Source of the DNA: Acinetobacter sp.
Lineage (GTDB): Bacteria; Pseudomonadota; Gammaproteobacteria; Pseudomonadales; Moraxellaceae
Assembly: GCA_008017255.1 (NCBI GenBank)
Contig: SSHD01000053.1
Coordinates: 1 to 7,801 of the forward strand
Direction of reading: 5' to 3'
DNA length: 7,801 nt
Positions 6,363 to 7,801 of the stretch are shown piece by piece (positions within the stretch are counted from its first letter, which is position 1; every line of letters starts with the position of its first letter). A model generated the notes under the pieces. It was not told the origin of the DNA. It did not search any database and was given only the letters and a program-made list of their open reading frames with translations. Made by a program: the position numbers and the translations under genes.

Positions 6363-6450
6363 CTTGTTTACGGGCTGGTGAATGTTGCCAATTAATTTTG
6401 GTTTTACTTCAGCGCCCGCCCAGACCAACTTATTTTCAAGGAGTGCACGA
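6363..6450 (+). promoter_or_regulatory. rpsT leader with ribosome site
   Basis: The leader holds several short mutually exclusive pairings: CGGGC 6371-6375 with GCCCG 6414-6418; CTGG 6375-6378 with CCAG 6420-6423; CCAA 6388-6391 with TTGG 6398-6401; and TTGGT 6398-6402 with ACCAA 6424-6428. A strong AAGGAG (6438-6443) lies 7 bases before the GTG start. S20 represses its own translation in E. coli. A similar control here is an inference and not shown by the sequence. Confidence 0.4.
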
Positions 6451-6717
6451 GTGGCAAACTCTGCTCAAGCTAAAAAACGTGCTCGTCAAAACGTTAAAGC
6501 ACGTAAACACAACGCAAGCTTGCGTTCTATGGTTCGTACTTACCTTAAACGTACTGTAAACGCAATCGCTGCTGGTGATTATGCTGTTGCTTCAGAAGCA
6601 TACAAAACAGCTGTACCTGTTATCGACCGTATGGCTGACAAAGGTATCATCCACAAAAATAAAGCTGCTCGTCATAAGAGCCGCTTAAATGCTCAAATTA
6701 AAGCTTTAGCTAACTAA
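6451..6717 (+). CDS. rpsT: 30S ribosomal protein S20
   Basis: An 88-residue basic, helical protein that binds 16S rRNA in the small subunit body. It starts [13 protein letters not shown] and contains [12 protein letters not shown] and [16 protein letters not shown], the hallmark blocks of bacterial S20; E. coli S20 has 87 residues. The start is GTG at 6451, set by AAGGAG at 6438-6443. The frame is open upstream to an ATG at 6382, but that stretch is leader sequence, lies before the ribosome site and matches nothing in S20. A non-ATG start recalls E. coli rpsT, which uses TTG and is limited at translation start. The gene is monocistronic, with its own promoter and a terminator 13 bases after the stop. 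Confidence 0.97.
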   Translation: MANSAQAKKRARQNVKARKHNASLRSMVRTYLKRTVNAIAAGDYAVASEAYKTAVPVIDRMADKGIIHKNKAARHKSRLNAQIKALAN

Positions 6718-6730
6718 TTTGTTGCGTGTG

Positions 6731-6757
6731 AAAAAGCCCGATTTTTCGGGCTTTTTT
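6731..6757 (+). terminator. rpsT intrinsic terminator
   Basis: AAAAAGCCCGA, a TTTT loop and TCGGGC followed by six T form a compact GC-rich hairpin 13 bases after the rpsT stop. The A-rich left arm lets it also act on minus-strand transcripts arriving from the histidine phosphatase gene. Confidence 0.93.
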
Positions 6758-6770
6758 ATTGCTTGTGCAT

Positions 6771-6866
6771 TAGACCTTTTGCCCCCTTGCGGAAATTTAG
6801 GCGTTCCTCATCCCCCTTGATAAGGGGGAAAACAAAGGGGTTATTTATATTTTTGCAAGAGGTCTA
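6771..6866. repeat. 96-bp palindromic intergenic repeat, MITE-like
   Basis: The ends are 12-bp inverted repeats, TAGACCTTTTGC (6771-6782) and GCAAGAGGTCTA (6855-6866), with one mismatch; each outer end is TA. Inside is a hairpin TCCCCCTT/AAGGGGGA (6811-6818 and 6822-6829), and CCCCCTTG occurs twice as a direct repeat (6782-6789, 6812-6819). A further AAAGGGG (6834-6840) can pair with the first copy. It has no coding capacity. The right end stops one base before the phosphatase stop codon. No longer target duplication is evident. That it is a dispersed family is an inference. Confidence 0.6.
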
Positions 6867-6867
6867 T

Positions 6868-7596
6868 TTATATTTGAAAATCTTTCATTAGCAACTCATG
6901 CTTTTGACCACGCCAAATCCATTTTAATTTGCTTTGGTTAAAGTCTTTGCCCTCAAACCATACAAATAAGCCTTCCATCATTTCAGGCCAATCACTGCAT
7001 TCAATTTGCTTATTGCCGGAAATTACTGCGACGATTGCCGCTAAAATCGTGTCATGGCTCACCGCCAAACTTAAGCCTGCATGTTGAGTCGGATGGGAAT
7101 GATAGAGCAACTCTAGTACATCAAACACGCCATTAATTGGGTGCTTCATACCGGGCAAAGCATTGTTCACAAAGCTATTGATAAAACCTAAAGCGCCTTG
7201 TTGACGAAAATACGGTGCAGCTTGCTGAATATCCAACACAAAACTACCTGGCTCAACCAACAGCCGCTGCTCGACAATTTCAATTTTATGCGTATTCACT
7301 GCCTTATGCACATGGTCTGCGCCCTCAATCATTAAAGCAGCAGTGTCTACACAACGTTGGATTGGGCTGGAAATACAATGCTGTATTGCACGGTCGGTAT
7401 TTTGCGCTAAATATTGCCCCCACGCATAGGCAAGCGCTCGTCCCTGCTCAGTCAAGGGCAAATCATAACCCGCAAAGCCTTGCCCTTTCACCTGTTCACG
7501 CACCGAATGACGAGTAAACAAAGTCACAGGAGTTGCGGCATCGGGCAGTAAATCCACCGATGCAAACATACTTTTCGGTAATAAATCGAGCGCCAT
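6868..7596 (-). CDS. histidine phosphatase superfamily protein
   Basis: A 242-residue phosphatase of the phosphoglycerate mutase-like superfamily. The catalytic His30 lies in TRHSVRE (the usual RHG is RHS here), with Arg29. SSPIQR (Arg81) is the second phosphate-pocket motif, Glu115 in LLVEPGSF is the likely acid, and His181 in AVSHDT is the second core histidine. PLTEQGRALA at 47-56 is also typical. The cytoplasmic location is inferred from the absence of a signal peptide. The substrate cannot be inferred. I chose the ATG at 7596; a TTG at 7602 in frame is possible. Neither has a recognisable ribosome site. It follows cysQ by 44 bp in the same direction and may be cotranscribed with it. Its stop codon touches the palindromic repeat. 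Confidence 0.83.
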   Translation of the reverse strand: MALDLLPKSMFASVDLLPDAATPVTLFTRHSVREQVKGQGFAGYDLPLTEQGRALAYAWGQYLAQNTDRAIQHCISSPIQRCVDTAALMIEGADHVHKAVNTHKIEIVEQRLLVEPGSFVLDIQQAAPYFRQQGALGFINSFVNNALPGMKHPINGVFDVLELLYHSHPTQHAGLSLAVSHDTILAAIVAVISGNKQIECSDWPEMMEGLFVWFEGKDFNQSKLKWIWRGQKHELLMKDFQI

Positions 7597-7625
7597 ATTC
7601 AAAACTAAAGCTAAAAACTTATCTC

Positions 7626-7643
7626 ACTATAGCACGCGTGTTA
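7626..7643 (-). promoter_or_regulatory. possible -10 box and near-palindrome upstream of the phosphatase gene
   Basis: TATAGT on the minus strand (7626-7631) is five of six for a -10 box but lacks a good -35. Overlapping it, 7630-7643 is a 14-bp near-palindrome (core CACGCGTG) with one mismatched pair. It includes the cysQ stop codon. This could be a promoter-operator or only a small hairpin in a joint transcript. Confidence 0.25.
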
Positions 7644-7801
7644 TGACTCGCCACTTAAAATGCCTGAATGTGCTAAGGCTTCATAAGCCAGTTTTTTACA
7701 TGCCGCATCTTTAAATGCGATAAAGCCACCATTGAGTACCGTTTCACGCTGATTATATAAAAATGGTTTGCCTTCTAACGTCAGCAGCCCACCACCAATA
7801 C
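7641..7801 (-). CDS. cysQ: 3'(2'),5'-bisphosphate nucleotidase CysQ, C-terminal end (partial)
   Basis: Only the last 52 residues are in the window; the gene continues past the right edge. The part seen runs IGGGLLTLEGKPFLYNQRET, then a VLNGGFIAF segment, and ends HSGILSGES. The GG-x-L-T-x-x-G-K-P-x-x-Y-x-x-RE-x-x-LN-x-GF pattern is the end of the inositol monophosphatase fold as found in CysQ, close to the E. coli CysQ end (GKPLDYTPRESFLNPGF). CysQ removes the 3' phosphate from PAP, the by-product of sulfate assimilation. The tail after GGFIAF is about 20 residues longer than in E. coli. Another inositol phosphatase family member cannot be ruled out from this piece alone. Confidence 0.8.
   Translation of the reverse strand, partial: IGGGLLTLEGKPFLYNQRETVLNGGFIAFKDAACKKLAYEALAHSGILSGES

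Noticed and set aside
6382..6450. 23-residue N-terminal extension of S20 from an ATG at 6382
   Set aside because: S20 proteins begin at the [11 protein letters not shown] block, and AAGGAG stands just before the GTG at 6451. The upstream open frame is chance.

Overview
The window looks like ordinary chromosome from an AT-rich gammaproteobacterium, most likely Acinetobacter or a close relative in the Moraxellaceae. This rests on base composition, on protein resemblance (S20, the RraA-family protein, CysQ, a FadI-like thiolase) and on the style of the gene neighbourhood. No database search was possible. There is no phage, IS transposase, CRISPR array or tRNA/rRNA gene in view. The only mobile-looking item is a short palindromic intergenic repeat without a coding region.

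Left part (1-4250): an acyl-CoA metabolism block. A minus-strand pair encodes a two-domain ketoacyl reductase of the high-molecular-weight FabG type (987-2378) and, downstream of it, a double hot-dog MaoC-type hydratase (66-920). Divergent from them, across a 224-bp control region, lies a FadI-type thiolase (2603-4123) with an 80-residue Thr/Ala/Ser/Lys-rich tail at its N-terminus. Thiolase, (R)-type 3-ketoacyl reductase and (R)-type enoyl-CoA hydratase together cover three consecutive steps between acyl-CoA units and enoyl-CoA. As I recall it, the same gene order and orientation occurs in Mycobacterium tuberculosis as htdX (Rv0241c), fabG4 (Rv0242c) and fadA2 (Rv0243). A terminator-like hairpin sits between the reductase and hydratase genes, and a perfect 13-bp palindrome lies just upstream of the thiolase.

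Middle part (4250-6450): a compact minus-strand operon. In transcription order it holds an atypical short-chain dehydrogenase of the HTATIP2/TIP30 kind, an RraA-family protein with an intact D-x20-R-D aldolase/decarboxylase motif, and a protein made of two tandem glutaredoxin/GST-N domains, the second of which has Ser in place of both active-site Cys. Gaps are 12-14 nt. Two bidirectional terminators (4138-4173, 4205-4234) separate this operon from the convergent thiolase gene.

Right part (6300-7801): rpsT (ribosomal protein S20), with its own promoter, an approximately 88-nt leader, a GTG start and a strong terminator. After it come a 96-bp palindromic repeat, a minus-strand histidine phosphatase gene, and the 3' end of cysQ, which runs off the right edge.

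The most notable points are the conserved thiolase/reductase/hydratase cassette, the possible dual translation start of the thiolase, and the duplicated glutaredoxin-like protein with a redox-dead half. I do not see a clearly new defence or mobile system here.
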